This document shows, piece after piece, positions 1 through 9,318 of a DNA stretch of 64,000 nucleotides. Under the pieces are notes generated by a model, which worked only from the letters and a program-made list of their open reading frames with translations, was not told the origin of the DNA and made no database searches. A program made the translations under genes and the position numbers. Position 1 is the stretch's first letter. The number at the start of each line of letters is the position of its first letter. The stretch lies in the NCBI GenBank assembly GCA_036835375.1, contig DAITMB010000008.1, positions 5,118 through 69,117 on the forward strand, given 5' to 3'. The stretch comes from JANQTF01 sp036835375 (GTDB taxonomy: Bacteria; Bacteroidota; Bacteroidia; J057).

Positions 1-1055
1 CGCACATAAGAATCAGGATCGTGGTTGTCTGGCAAAATCAGCACTTCGGCCTGCATTCCCTCCTGAATCAGCAGATCAATGCCCCGCAGTGCGGCCTTGA
101 CGCCCGCTGAATCCCCATCGTAGATCATCAGCACGCGCTGCGTAAAGCGCCGAATGAGCCGTATCTGATCGATCGTCAGTGCTGTTCCCGAGGAGGCCAC
201 GACATGATTGATCCCACTTTGGGCCAGCAGAATCACATCCATGTATCCTTCGGTGAGAATACAGAGGTCTTGGTTGCGAATTGCTTGCCGCGCTTGGTAC
301 AGGCCGTAAAGCACCTGCCCTTTATGATAGATTGAGGACTCCGAGGAGTTGATGTACTTCGCTACGTCCTTCTGACTGCCCAGGATCCGCCCTCCAAACC
401 CGACCACCTTTCCAGAAGCATTGGTGATGGGAAACATCACCCGCCCGCGAAATCGGTCAAATAGCTTACCGTTTTTTTCTGATCGGCTCACGAGGCTCAG
501 CTCCTCAAGGTAGGCTTCTTGGTATTGCCTCGCGGTGGCGGCATCGGCCAGAGCTTGCCAAGCATCGGGTGCATAGCCCAATTGAAAGGCTTCGATGGTC
601 GCCTCGAGAATGCCGCGCTCCTTGAAGTAGCTCAACCCGATCCGCCGCCCCTCGTCGCTCTCCATGAGCTGTTCATGAAACCACCTGGCCGCAAATTCAT
701 TGACGATGTAGAGGCTTTCCCGCTGGTCGCGCGACACGCGCTGTTCTTCCGACTCTTCCTCTTCCTCCAGCTCAATGTTGTACTTTTTGGCAAGGTGCCG
801 CAGGGCTTCCACATAGCTGAAGCCTTCCATTTCCATGAGGAAGTTCACTGCATTGCCTCCCTTGCCCGATGAAAAATCCTTGTAAATCCCTTTCTGCGAA
901 TTCACAGAAAAGGAAGGGCTTTTTTCATTGACAAAGGGGGAGAGTGCCCAATAATTTGCCCCGCGTTTCTTCAACTGCAAGTAGTCCCCTACCACGTCGA
1001 CGATGTCGGTAGAGTTGTAAATTTGGTCAACAATGTGGGCCGGAATTCTTGCCAT
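1..1055 (-). CDS. dnaG: DNA primase DnaG, 5' part (runs off the left edge)
   Basis: Synthesises the RNA primers for replication. About 351 residues are visible: an N-terminal zinc-finger-type domain (residues 1-100), the RNA polymerase core region, and the TOPRIM fold with the EGYMD glutamate motif and a DGDSAG motif close to the edge. The C-terminal helicase-interaction domain lies outside the window. The Cys/His positions that bind zinc in classical primases are replaced: where LCPFH and a CxxC knuckle are expected the protein reads LSPFV and KDFSSGKGG, so no zinc ligand set is left. The ATG start matches the family N-terminus (MARIPAHIVDQI). A strong promoter-like element sits only 4 bases upstream. 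Identity is certain; loss of zinc binding is inferred from the residues. Confidence 0.97.
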   Translation of the reverse strand, partial: MARIPAHIVDQIYNSTDIVDVVGDYLQLKKRGANYWALSPFVNEKSPSFSVNSQKGIYKDFSSGKGGNAVNFLMEMEGFSYVEALRHLAKKYNIELEEEEESEEQRVSRDQRESLYIVNEFAARWFHEQLMESDEGRRIGLSYFKERGILEATIEAFQLGYAPDAWQALADAATARQYQEAYLEELSLVSRSEKNGKLFDRFRGRVMFPITNASGKVVGFGGRILGSQKDVAKYINSSESSIYHKGQVLYGLYQARQAIRNQDLCILTEGYMDVILLAQSGINHVVASSGTALTIDQIRLIRRFTQRVLMIYDGDSAGVKAALRGIDLLIQEGMQAEVLILPDNHDPDSYV

Positions 1056-1059
1056 AACC

Positions 1060-1091
1060 CAAAGTTACGACCTCCGCTGCCAAGCCCCAAA
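1060..1091 (-). promoter_or_regulatory. Promoter of dnaG, Bacteroidota type
   Basis: Read on the minus strand, TTTG is followed by a 20-base spacer and TAACTTTG, matching the Bacteroidota sigma-ABfr consensus (TTTG, about 19-21 bases, TAnnTTTG) in both boxes. The -7 box ends 4 bases before the dnaG ATG. Transcription would therefore begin at or next to the start codon, giving a leaderless or near-leaderless mRNA. This is the best promoter match noticed in the window. Confidence 0.55.
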
Positions 1092-1327
1092 TAGACCGCG
1101 TCTTGAAATCTGGCAGGATGAATCCCGGATGTGATCGGGCCTAGCTGCTACGATTCGTGCTGTCTCGCACCCTCTCCTTTGGGCGTCCATCCGACTCCAT
1201 TCACTTCTTCCATTCGGACAAGCTCCGTATCTTAACGGTTGATTTCTCACCCGCTCTGATGCAATTGGAACAGGATTTTGTGTCGAACAGGCCGATTGTT
1301 TTCGTACTTCCAAGCTTTTTCCTCGAT

Positions 1328-1915
1328 ATGATTCTCAAAAATGGCGTCCAAACGTTTCACGCGAAGTCGAGGGCCGAATGGCGAGAATGGTTGTCCCACC
1401 ACCATCAATCAGAACAATCCGTTTGGCTGATCATCTACAAAAAGGATTGCGATATCCCCAGTGTTTATTATCCTGAGGCAGTCGATGAAGCCTTGTGCTT
1501 CGGGTGGATTGACAGCAAACCCAATAAGCGAGATACGCAAAGCTATTTCCAGTTTTTTTCGAAGCGCAATCCAAAAAGCAACTGGAGTCAGGTGAATAAG
1601 GAAAAGGTCGCTAAGCTTTTGGATCAAGGCCTCATGGCGCCCGCAGGGCTCGAGATGATCGAAATAGCCAAGCAAAGCGGTACCTGGACTGCCTTGGATG
1701 AGGTAGAGAACATGACAATTCCAGCGGATTTGCGGGCGTTATTTGACCAAAACGCTACGGCATGGAAAAACTGGGAAAGCTTTCCACGCTCGGCCAAAAG
1801 GGGAATTTTGGAGTGGATTCTCAACGCGAAGCGCCCAGAGACCAGAAGGAAACGAATAGAAGAAACGGTGACCCTGGCCAGTGACAACATCAGGGCCAAT
1901 CAATATCGCCCTTAG
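1328..1915 (+). CDS. YdeI/OmpD-associated (OmdA) family protein
   Basis: A 195-residue protein of the YdeI/OmdA family, small cytoplasmic proteins linked by name to bacteriocin protection but without a firm biochemical role. Family features visible are the N-terminal F-x-x-K-S-R-x-E-W-R-x-W-L stretch, the EALCFGWID motif near residue 55, the SKRNPKSNWS segment and a C-terminal RRKRIEET-type helix. The open frame extends upstream, but homology begins at this internal ATG (MILKNGVQTF), so I start there. It is tail-to-tail with the TonB-dependent receptor, only 23 bases apart. Confidence 0.8.
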   Translation: MILKNGVQTFHAKSRAEWREWLSHHHQSEQSVWLIIYKKDCDIPSVYYPEAVDEALCFGWIDSKPNKRDTQSYFQFFSKRNPKSNWSQVNKEKVAKLLDQGLMAPAGLEMIEIAKQSGTWTALDEVENMTIPADLRALFDQNATAWKNWESFPRSAKRGILEWILNAKRPETRRKRIEETVTLASDNIRANQYRP

Positions 1916-1938
1916 AAATTCCGCCACCGGACTAGCGA

Positions 1939-4755
1939 TCAAAAAGTGACACCTGCCTTGAACAACACTTGTCGAGGTGGAAGGAATCTCGCAGGATTAT
2001 CTGGCAACAGTCCCCGGTCCTGCGGATCAGGATAAGCGGGGTCGCGCCAAGCCAGTGGCGTGGGATCCCCTGGCAGCCATGCGCGTCCTGTGACGCCGTT
2101 GATGATTTGAGAAGAGCGATAGTTGGTGACATTCTCCACGCGAACAGAGAGGTCGAGGATGCCTAGCTTGGGAATGTTCCACTTTTTGCCCAGTGACATG
2201 TCGAGTTGAAACCAAGGTGAACCCACCTTCGAAAAAGGCTGATTGTCGATCGGCTCATATTCGGGTCGCCCTGACTCTTCGTTGACTTGAACCAGCTGAA
2301 AAGGGGTGTACCTGAGACCAGACTGCCAAAGAAGCCAGGTGCTAAATGTGACCCCTTTCAGCGGAATAATGCCGAGTTTGTGACGTTCCTGGCCCGTGAG
2401 AATCGCAAATCCCTTGATATCGACTGGTCGATCCCATGCCAAAAACTGTTCTTTGGTCGTGTTTACAAATCCCAGCTGGCGAATCTGGAGGGCAGATTCT
2501 GCTGCGGTATTTGACTTTCCCGTCGCAATCTGATACCCACCTGTGACGCTTGCAAAGAGCCATTTCCCAACCCTTCTCGATAGACCCAGCTCTACGCCCC
2601 GGATCCGCGCATAGTCTTGGTTAATAAAAAACGTTTTCTCTACAAATCTTCCCGTCGCATCCCGTACCTCGATTCGGCGGCTGACGATGTAGTCGAACTT
2701 GTCATTATAAAAGGCTGTAACCGTGAGCGCAAGGTCCTTGGTGAGCTGGGATTTCAGGCCGACCTCGTAGGCTACTGTCACTTCGGGATTGATGTCGGGA
2801 TTGCCGAGATTAGACAAAAACGAACGATCCTGATACACTGGATCCAATCCGGCATACACAAATCGTGGATGCGGGAGGCGCATCGAATGGCCATAATTGA
2901 AATACAGTACGTTGTTTTCCGTCACAGGAAACGATACCCGCAGGCGGGGCAACAGACGTGCTTTCCATCGACGACCGAGGAAAGGAGTGGATTGTGCCAA
3001 ATATGATTCCCGGACCGCATCCAGCACCGGAGCTGCGGGATTCGCGACCGCATCATCCGCAAATTTTCCAGGAGCCCAGTAGTTCATCCGGAGCCCGAGG
3101 CTGGCGATGATTCCTTTGTAACGAATCTCATCCTCCACATACACGCCCCCCGTGGCAGGCTTGGCGTTCCAAAAGTCACTGCTTCTGCCCAGGCTGGTCG
3201 AAGGCGTCGTGAGGGTATCGTTGATTCGGATGGGGGCCCCCACCCAGGGCCTTGTCACGTCCAGCCATTGGTATTCTTGCTCCTTATGCTCTTGCCCGAC
3301 CGAAACGTAATGGACCCGATTGGAAGAGGTGTAGGTGAATTTTGTCTTGAGGGTGTACTCTATCGCATAGTGGTCGTGCCAAAGGGTCGCAATCCCATCA
3401 TTGTTGATCAGGCCAGGCCCGGGAAACACGAACACCACCGGGTCGTTGGGGTTAAACACTGAAACCGGATTGGTCACAATCGAAGAAGGATCATAAATCT
3501 GGTCCACCGTTTCCTCCCGAAAGGGGCGCCCGTTGGCGTCTGCCCGAAGGTTGGTAAAAAGCCTACCCGCCGAAGCATTAAAAGACCACTTTTGCCCAAT
3601 AACGCCCGTGAGATTGAGGATGCTCAAGTCCGAGTGATGGGTATAAGTATTCGCGTTGTCAAGGTTAAGGCTAAAGGGAAATTGAAAGCCTGGTGTCACA
3701 ATGGCATCGTTGCCCACGATTTGGAGCGAGCGCGTGCTTTGGTTGATGTTGAGCGAGTGCTGATTGGTGAGCGTGAGCTTGAGTCCTGGCGTGAGATTGA
3801 ACACCAAGTTCACTGTGCTGGCCCAGCGATTGTCCTGCCGGGGTGCCCAGATTGAATCGTTGCTGAAGAGAGAAGAGCGAAGTTGATTTGCTACGGGACC
3901 AAAGTATAGGTCCGACATATTCATACTCCCTAGCGCAAAGAAGCTAATTTTGTCGCGCCAAATTGGCCCTGAAATACCCACTGATGCGTCTTGGGTATTA
4001 AAACTATAGGCCGCTGCCCGGTCGAAGCCTAAGTTGTCGCGCATGTAGGAAGCATTCAGAGCGAACTTACTGCCCCCTTCCCGGATGCGAGTGGACACCA
4101 CACCCGAGGATCCACCTCCGTATTCTACTCCCGCGCCACCGGTGGTAATCTCCACATTTTGCACGGCTTGGGTATTCACATCGACTCCAAATCCAGTGCC
4201 TGCCAGCGGATCTTGCGCCGAGATTCCATTGACTAGGTATTCCGTCTCATATACTCTGCCACCGCGAATCTGAATCCCATCGGGCGACTGCGTGACTCCC
4301 ACTTGCATGGCTGCCACGTCTTGGATATTGACTGCATTCATCTCGGCAAGCAATTCTTGCCCGATTCTCACACTCGACTGGCCTGATTCTAAGTCGATCA
4401 AGCCACGATCTCCCACGATTTCTATTTCGCCGAGGGTCTTGTAAGCAGGTTGCAAAAAAACCTCCAGGTTGCGGGTCTCCCCAGCTCGAATGGATATTCC
4501 ATTGAAAATCTTCTCCGCGTATCCGACATAGCTAACCTTGACCGAGTAGTCTCCGGGCTTGACCGCAGAAAGCCGAAAACGTCCATTCTGATCTGCTAAG
4601 GCTCCTTCATAGGTCCCGACCAGCGTGATGGTCGCTCCAATGAGCGGTTCCTTAGTTTCTGAATCGGCGACATTTCCACTCAAAGTGCCTGTTTGGCTGA
4701 ATCCCAACATGGGGCTCACACACAAGATCCACAACAGAAGGCGCATAGGCTGCAT
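1939..4755 (-). CDS. TonB-dependent outer-membrane receptor with carboxypeptidase-regulatory-like domain
   Basis: Outer-membrane active transporter of 938 residues. A signal peptide (MRLLLWILCVSPMLGFSQ) is followed by a CarboxypepD_reg-like beta-sandwich (about residues 23-105), a plug domain with an IQIRGGR segment and a GGAGVEYGGGSSGVV stretch (about 120-240), and a 22-strand-type barrel ending in a terminal Phe (KAGVTF). Two ATGs three codons apart could start it; the upstream one (MQPMRLLL) is used and longer extensions run into the gene before it. No SusD-like partner is adjacent, so it is not a standard polysaccharide-utilisation pair. The substrate cannot be read from sequence. Confidence 0.93.
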   Translation of the reverse strand: MQPMRLLLWILCVSPMLGFSQTGTLSGNVADSETKEPLIGATITLVGTYEGALADQNGRFRLSAVKPGDYSVKVSYVGYAEKIFNGISIRAGETRNLEVFLQPAYKTLGEIEIVGDRGLIDLESGQSSVRIGQELLAEMNAVNIQDVAAMQVGVTQSPDGIQIRGGRVYETEYLVNGISAQDPLAGTGFGVDVNTQAVQNVEITTGGAGVEYGGGSSGVVSTRIREGGSKFALNASYMRDNLGFDRAAAYSFNTQDASVGISGPIWRDKISFFALGSMNMSDLYFGPVANQLRSSLFSNDSIWAPRQDNRWASTVNLVFNLTPGLKLTLTNQHSLNINQSTRSLQIVGNDAIVTPGFQFPFSLNLDNANTYTHHSDLSILNLTGVIGQKWSFNASAGRLFTNLRADANGRPFREETVDQIYDPSSIVTNPVSVFNPNDPVVFVFPGPGLINNDGIATLWHDHYAIEYTLKTKFTYTSSNRVHYVSVGQEHKEQEYQWLDVTRPWVGAPIRINDTLTTPSTSLGRSSDFWNAKPATGGVYVEDEIRYKGIIASLGLRMNYWAPGKFADDAVANPAAPVLDAVRESYLAQSTPFLGRRWKARLLPRLRVSFPVTENNVLYFNYGHSMRLPHPRFVYAGLDPVYQDRSFLSNLGNPDINPEVTVAYEVGLKSQLTKDLALTVTAFYNDKFDYIVSRRIEVRDATGRFVEKTFFINQDYARIRGVELGLSRRVGKWLFASVTGGYQIATGKSNTAAESALQIRQLGFVNTTKEQFLAWDRPVDIKGFAILTGQERHKLGIIPLKGVTFSTWLLWQSGLRYTPFQLVQVNEESGRPEYEPIDNQPFSKVGSPWFQLDMSLGKKWNIPKLGILDLSVRVENVTNYRSSQIINGVTGRAWLPGDPTPLAWRDPAYPDPQDRGLLPDNPARFLPPRQVLFKAGVTF

Positions 4756-4846
4756 GACAAGATAGTTGAATGCGGCGCTAATATCGGGAGGAAGACTCGG
4801 GTAGGCAAGGAGGAAGTGAGATATCCTCTCGGCGATTCCTTCGGGC

Positions 4847-5539
4847 TTAAAGTGTCCGCAGTTTTTCGTCCATTTCCACAAAAAGCTCGGGCCAATAGCC
4901 CTGCAACTTTTGTTCATAGGCCCGGAGCACCCGCAACATATTGGGGTGGTGCAGCGCATCTCCTGTCTTGATTCGGAGATTATCCAGGATTCGCCTCATA
5001 ATAGACAGAATGTGCCTCCAGTCTCGATAATCATAGAGGTATTGGCGCTCCTGAAATCGCATGAGATAGGCTTGATATCGATGCATCTTGGCCCTACACA
5101 CCCACTCCGTGAGCTCAAGTTGCTGTAGCGAAGGGATATTGAGCAAGTGTTGATAAAAAGTCGGTAGCACCTCGGGGTGTGCCTCAATGAGCACCTTGTC
5201 CAAGAGCAATTCGAGGAGAATGTGCGCGATAAAGTAGCTCCTGGGGAGGGTCTCCTCGTCAAAATATTCGCGAAGCTCTTCCTGAAGGAGTTTGGTCTCC
5301 CGATTGAAAAACACACTGGTATGAAACACAGCATCCACCTCGAAGTGGCGCAGCACTCCTTTGTAGAAGGAGAGCTCTCCCATGCTCACGTGGTCAGCCT
5401 CTATGGGCGGAAGGCTGTGAGGCTTCAGCTTGATCCTTCGATCAAAGACACCCACCAGATCTGGCGTGATGACCCCGAAAAAAAAATGGCTGCTGGAGGA
5501 CCGAGCTTGGTCAAGGAAATAGTGAGAGACAAAATTCAT
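4847..5539 (-). CDS. Hypothetical protein resembling acyl-carrier-protein phosphodiesterase (AcpH)
   Basis: A 230-residue soluble protein. Its start (MNFVSHYFLD), a central F-x-x-D-A-V-F-H-x-S-x-F-F segment, a SYFIAHILLELLLDK helix and a late YDYRDW...YWPELF stretch follow the order of features in AcpH, which removes 4'-phosphopantetheine from acyl carrier protein. The match is at motif level from memory, and the AcpH metal ligands are only partly recognisable, so the activity is unproven. The start is chosen at MNF because it matches that family and has an AAGGAAGA stretch upstream. It lies 91 bases upstream of the receptor on the same strand and may share a transcript. Confidence 0.5.
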   Translation of the reverse strand: MNFVSHYFLDQARSSSSHFFFGVITPDLVGVFDRRIKLKPHSLPPIEADHVSMGELSFYKGVLRHFEVDAVFHTSVFFNRETKLLQEELREYFDEETLPRSYFIAHILLELLLDKVLIEAHPEVLPTFYQHLLNIPSLQQLELTEWVCRAKMHRYQAYLMRFQERQYLYDYRDWRHILSIMRRILDNLRIKTGDALHHPNMLRVLRAYEQKLQGYWPELFVEMDEKLRTL

Positions 5540-5722
5540 GCGCCGGAGTTCTTCCTTCTCTTTTCCGTGCAAATATGAGACTTTTTTTTGGTTACTGTCA
5601 CTCCCGAATGGTTTTGCCCAAAACAAGTTTGGCGGGAGTTCCGCGAATATTCTGAAAGCATGTTCCAGCTCTCAGCCTATTTCCCTCGATAACATGGCAT
5701 TTTCCCTTGCTCTTCACAGCAC

Positions 5723-5760
5723 AATGTCCGCAGCGTGGCATGCAGCCCGCTGCGGACATT
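5723..5760. repeat. Perfect 13-bp inverted repeat (hairpin)
   Basis: The arm AATGTCCGCAGCG is followed after 12 bases by its exact reverse complement. It lies between the end of the peptide transporter gene and the start of the AcpH-like gene, both on the minus strand. There is no run of T on either side, so it is not a classical intrinsic terminator; it could be a factor-dependent terminator, an mRNA-stabilising 3' hairpin or a protein-binding palindrome. Confidence 0.6.
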
Positions 5761-5811
5761 GATTTTATCACGCGGCCTCATCGCTTCGTCAAGCTCTCAG
5801 TCCCGCGTATG

Positions 5812-7344
5812 TTACCGCACGCCGTGCATGAGTTTGTTGAGTGGCTTGGCTAGCAAGGCGATGAGGATCGCAATACCAATCAAAACAAACCCAAGATTGG
5901 AGAACACGGAGGTGTAATTGGCCAATCCTTCAGATACAGATAAAACTTCCTTGCCCTCTTCTGCACCTGTCAATGTAGCGATCGCCCCACCGGCATAGTT
6001 GGCAATGGCAAAGCTCAGAAACCATCCCCCCATGGCTGTTCCTGCAATCCGGGTCGGTGCCAATTTGGTCACCATTGATAGACCGATGGGCGACAAGAAA
6101 AGCTCGCCAGTAGTGTGGAAGAGATAGAGAAAAACCAGCGTGATCAGCGGTACCAGTGAATCTGTCGCAAACTGTGCGCCGATCAGGGTGATCAGAAACC
6201 CGATGCCGAGTTGGAGAATCCCCAGAGAAAACTTCATCGGAATGCTGGGATTGCGCTTGATCTTATCGAGGCGAATCCACATGACCGAGAAAATCGATCC
6301 GAATAACATGATGAAAAGCGGATTGAAAAACTGCGTCATAGATGCGGGCATGATCCAGCCAAAAATACTCCGATCCACATTTCTATCTGCAAATAGCGTG
6401 AGAGAGGTACCTGCTTGCTCAAAGCATGCCCAGAAAACAACGTTGATTAACATGAAGATAACCAGCGCAACCATTCTGTCCCGCCATACACCGCCTTCTT
6501 CTCTCCCAGCTTTGATCATGCTCCAAGCCACATACCCAAACAAGCCACATAGCAAGATCGTCATCAAAGGAAAGCTCGCATCCGCAGGATTTTCATACCA
6601 TCCAGCCAAGAATGTTCCCGATACATCCATCGGAATCACGTTATTGCTGATCAAAACATAGCACAAGGGAATCAGCAAGAGAGATCCGAGAGAGATCGCC
6701 ATCGCAACGTTGATCGGACCCAAAAAAGGCTTTAGACCAGCTTCGCGCACTTCCAATCCTTCAGCTGCACTGTATCTTTCCCGGCCAAAGTAGAAGATCA
6801 ACAACCCAAGAAGCATACCGATTCCAGCCAACCCAAATCCGTATTTAAATCCGATCTCTTCGCCCACATAAGCGACCACAGTCGTGGCTAAGAAAGCACC
6901 AATGTTGATCCCTATGTAAAAAATGGTAAATCCTGAGTCCCTTCTTGGATCATTGTCTCCGTACAATTTTCCTACGATAGTAGAAATATTTGCTTTAAAG
7001 TATCCATTTCCCACGATGATCGCGCCCATCCCAATCAGCAACCAATCTTCTGTTCCGCCCAGAATCATAAATTCTCCAATCGCCATTAGGATCGCTCCCA
7101 GCATGATGGCCCAGCGATACCCCAGAAAATTATCTGCCATGCGCCCGCCTAGTACCGGTGCAGCATAGACCAGAGCGGTATAGGCTCCATAAATCAAACT
7201 CGCTTCTGCATCTCCCTTCATTAGGGATTTTACTAAGTACAGGGTAAGGAGAACGCGCATGCCGTAGTAGCAAAAGCGCTCCCACATCTCCGAGAAGAAC
7301 AGGACATACAGTCCGCGTGGGTGACCAGTGTTAAGTTCGCTCAT
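5812..7344 (-). CDS. POT/PTR2 family proton-coupled oligopeptide transporter
   Basis: Inner-membrane proton symporter for di- and tripeptides, 510 residues with about 14 hydrophobic segments as in bacterial POT proteins. The family signature ExxERFxYYG is present as EMWERFCYYG near residues 19-28, followed by the PTR2 region GGRMADNFLGYRWAIMLG and FYIGINIGAF. The start is set at MSELN because the signature normally lies about 20 residues from the N-terminus; the open frame extends 20 codons further upstream. It appears to be a single-gene unit. Confidence 0.93.
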   Translation of the reverse strand: MSELNTGHPRGLYVLFFSEMWERFCYYGMRVLLTLYLVKSLMKGDAEASLIYGAYTALVYAAPVLGGRMADNFLGYRWAIMLGAILMAIGEFMILGGTEDWLLIGMGAIIVGNGYFKANISTIVGKLYGDNDPRRDSGFTIFYIGINIGAFLATTVVAYVGEEIGFKYGFGLAGIGMLLGLLIFYFGRERYSAAEGLEVREAGLKPFLGPINVAMAISLGSLLLIPLCYVLISNNVIPMDVSGTFLAGWYENPADASFPLMTILLCGLFGYVAWSMIKAGREEGGVWRDRMVALVIFMLINVVFWACFEQAGTSLTLFADRNVDRSIFGWIMPASMTQFFNPLFIMLFGSIFSVMWIRLDKIKRNPSIPMKFSLGILQLGIGFLITLIGAQFATDSLVPLITLVFLYLFHTTGELFLSPIGLSMVTKLAPTRIAGTAMGGWFLSFAIANYAGGAIATLTGAEEGKEVLSVSEGLANYTSVFSNLGFVLIGIAILIALLAKPLNKLMHGVR

Positions 7345-7840
7345 AGGGTTAATGAATAATTTGAAGAAACACGAGAGGAAACACGCATAAGATCCGGCTG
7401 ACAAACAGCGCCTGACATCAAGTGATCCCAGCTATCAAATCGACGGCAGCCTTCTCCTGACAAATGGGAGATTTGATTCCTTCACTTGACACAACATCAT
7501 TTGACTTGCCCCGGAAAAGTTTTTTGCCTGTTCCCAAAACGTGGAAAATGGAAGTGATAAACAAGGCGGATTTACTCAAGTATTCTCACTTTTCGTAATT
7601 CTGCATCGGGTAAATATAGAAATGAATTTGATTGTCTGCGTTGCTGGCTTGCCTCCACCTAAGATTATTCGCCGATAGGAGCCCTCCACGGTACTTTTTC
7701 TCCTCGGAGTGTATTTGATGAGTCCCTCGCCAGCGCCTTCGATCGAGGAATTTCACATCTCATATTATCCGCTTGAACCCATAGATATAATCACCGTACA
7801 AATCCTGAACATTGTTCACAAATCATATTTCCCCTTTATT
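7345..7840. other. Intergenic region between divergent transporter and epimerase genes
   Basis: About 500 bases separate two divergent starts and must hold both promoters. I found no full TTTG/TAnnTTTG element and no RNA gene. Open frames crossing it are in-frame upstream extensions of the epimerase and show no family similarity. Confidence 0.5.
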
Positions 7841-8794
7841 ATGCAAACCATTCTTGGATCCACAGGTGCCATCGGTACAGAGCTTGCCAAGGTGCTCCCT
7901 AGCTACACTGACCAAGTGCGGCTCGTGAGCCGTCACCCAAAAGCAGTGTTGGGCAACGAAACGCTTTTTCCCGCCGACTTGCTGAACCCCGCCGATGCCG
8001 ACCGTGCCGTCGCTGGGTCCGACATCGTTTATCTCACGGTGGGTCTGCCCTACGACATCAAAATCTGGGCACGCGATTGGCCCATATTGATCGGCAATGT
8101 GTTGGCAGCTTGCGAAAAACATGGTGCCAAGCTCGTCTTTTTCGATAATGTGTATCCCTATGGAAAAGTCGAAGGCTGGATGACTGAGGAGACACCCATT
8201 CGTCCGAGCAGCCGCAAGGGAGAAGCGCGTGCTCAAATTGACCGCATGATCCTTGAAGCTGTCGCAGAGGGTAAGGTAGAAGCCATTCTCGCCCGAGCAG
8301 CTGATTTCTACGGGCACACCCCGCTTTCTTTTGCGCAAGTCATGGTGTTTGAGCGCTTGGCCAAAGGCAAGTCTGCTCAATGGTTTGTCAATGCAGACAA
8401 ACGCCACACATTTACCCACATCGTGGATGCAGCCAAGGGAACTGCCCTGCTGGGCAATACGCCGGATGCCTACAACCAGACTTGGCATTTACCTTCCGAC
8501 ATGAGTGCTCCTACTGGCAGGGCTTTCGTCGAGATGGTCGCCGCCGAATTTGGCGCCAAGCCCGCCGTGTCAATCATGCCCAAGTGGATGGTGCGCCTGT
8601 TGGGGGTTTTTGTTCCTTATCTGGGCGAATCAGTAGAAATGCTGTATCAGAACGAAATGGACTATCTTTTTTCCTCCCAAAAGTTCCTCGACAGGTTTGG
8701 CTTGCAGGCCATAAGCTACGAAGAGGGAATCCGGCAGACGATTGCTGCCATGCGCCAACCTTCAGCTCCAGCAACTGTTCATTCTTCCAATTGA
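7841..8794 (+). CDS. NAD-dependent epimerase/dehydratase family protein (extended SDR)
   Basis: Rossmann-fold oxidoreductase of 317 residues. The nucleotide-binding motif GSTGAIG lies at residues 6-12, followed by DLLNPAD and a YLTVGLPYDIK segment; a NVYPYGKV stretch near residue 105 sits where related atypical SDRs have their conserved Tyr. The start is the internal ATG (MQTILGSTG), which places the dinucleotide-binding strand at the N-terminus as is usual. The 3' end overlaps the 3' end of the convergent hpt gene by 16 bases. The substrate is unknown. Confidence 0.85.
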   Translation: MQTILGSTGAIGTELAKVLPSYTDQVRLVSRHPKAVLGNETLFPADLLNPADADRAVAGSDIVYLTVGLPYDIKIWARDWPILIGNVLAACEKHGAKLVFFDNVYPYGKVEGWMTEETPIRPSSRKGEARAQIDRMILEAVAEGKVEAILARAADFYGHTPLSFAQVMVFERLAKGKSAQWFVNADKRHTFTHIVDAAKGTALLGNTPDAYNQTWHLPSDMSAPTGRAFVEMVAAEFGAKPAVSIMPKWMVRLLGVFVPYLGESVEMLYQNEMDYLFSSQKFLDRFGLQAISYEEGIRQTIAAMRQPSAPATVHSSN

Positions 8795-9318
8795 TAGATG
8801 CTCTTGAGGTTGCGACCCAGCTGGTCATAATCCAAGCCATAGCCTACTACAAAGTCGTCTGGAATGGAAAAGCCCACATATTCTGGTTGCAACGCTCCCT
8901 GAAAAGCGTTGGGCTTAAATAGCAATGTCGCAACCTTTACCGAAGCTGCTCCGCGCTCAATGCAAGCCGCCCGAATCAGGTCAATGGTCCGCCCGGTGTC
9001 AACGATGTCTTCTACGAGCAACACATGCTGCCCATCCAAGGAAGCAGGCAAGTCCAGCATCCACTGCACTTGACCGGAACTTTTCATCTCACTGCCGTAG
9101 GATGCCACACGAATGAAATACATTTCGTGCAACTGCTTCACTTCCCGCAGTAAGTCCGCCGCAAACAAGAATGAACCTTGTAGAACAGGAATCGCTAAGA
9201 ACTGGACCCCCTGGTAGGCAAGCGAAATCTGGTGTGCAAGGTCGATCACTCGCACCCGAATAGCGCCCTCGGAGAGGTAAGGCCGGAAGGCCCTCCCGTG
9301 GAGAAGGATTGATTCCAT
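8779..9318 (-). CDS. hpt: Hypoxanthine phosphoribosyltransferase
   Basis: Purine salvage enzyme converting hypoxanthine (and usually guanine) plus PRPP to the nucleotide; cytoplasmic, 179 residues, normal family length. Visible motifs are VLQGSFLFAADLL, a VASYGS loop, the PRPP-binding signature VLLVEDIVDTGRT and DDFVVGYGLDY near the C-terminus. The start is MESILLHGR, giving the family length; ATGs 7 codons and more upstream are possible. Convergent with the epimerase, overlapping it by 16 bases. Confidence 0.92.
   Translation of the reverse strand: MESILLHGRAFRPYLSEGAIRVRVIDLAHQISLAYQGVQFLAIPVLQGSFLFAADLLREVKQLHEMYFIRVASYGSEMKSSGQVQWMLDLPASLDGQHVLLVEDIVDTGRTIDLIRAACIERGAASVKVATLLFKPNAFQGALQPEYVGFSIPDDFVVGYGLDYDQLGRNLKSIYQLEE

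Noticed and set aside
1157..1327. N-terminal extension of the OmdA-family frame
   Set aside because: No family likeness before the internal ATG.
7823..8488. A 221-codon open frame on the minus strand
   Set aside because: Antisense to the epimerase; no family likeness and the epimerase frame is clear.
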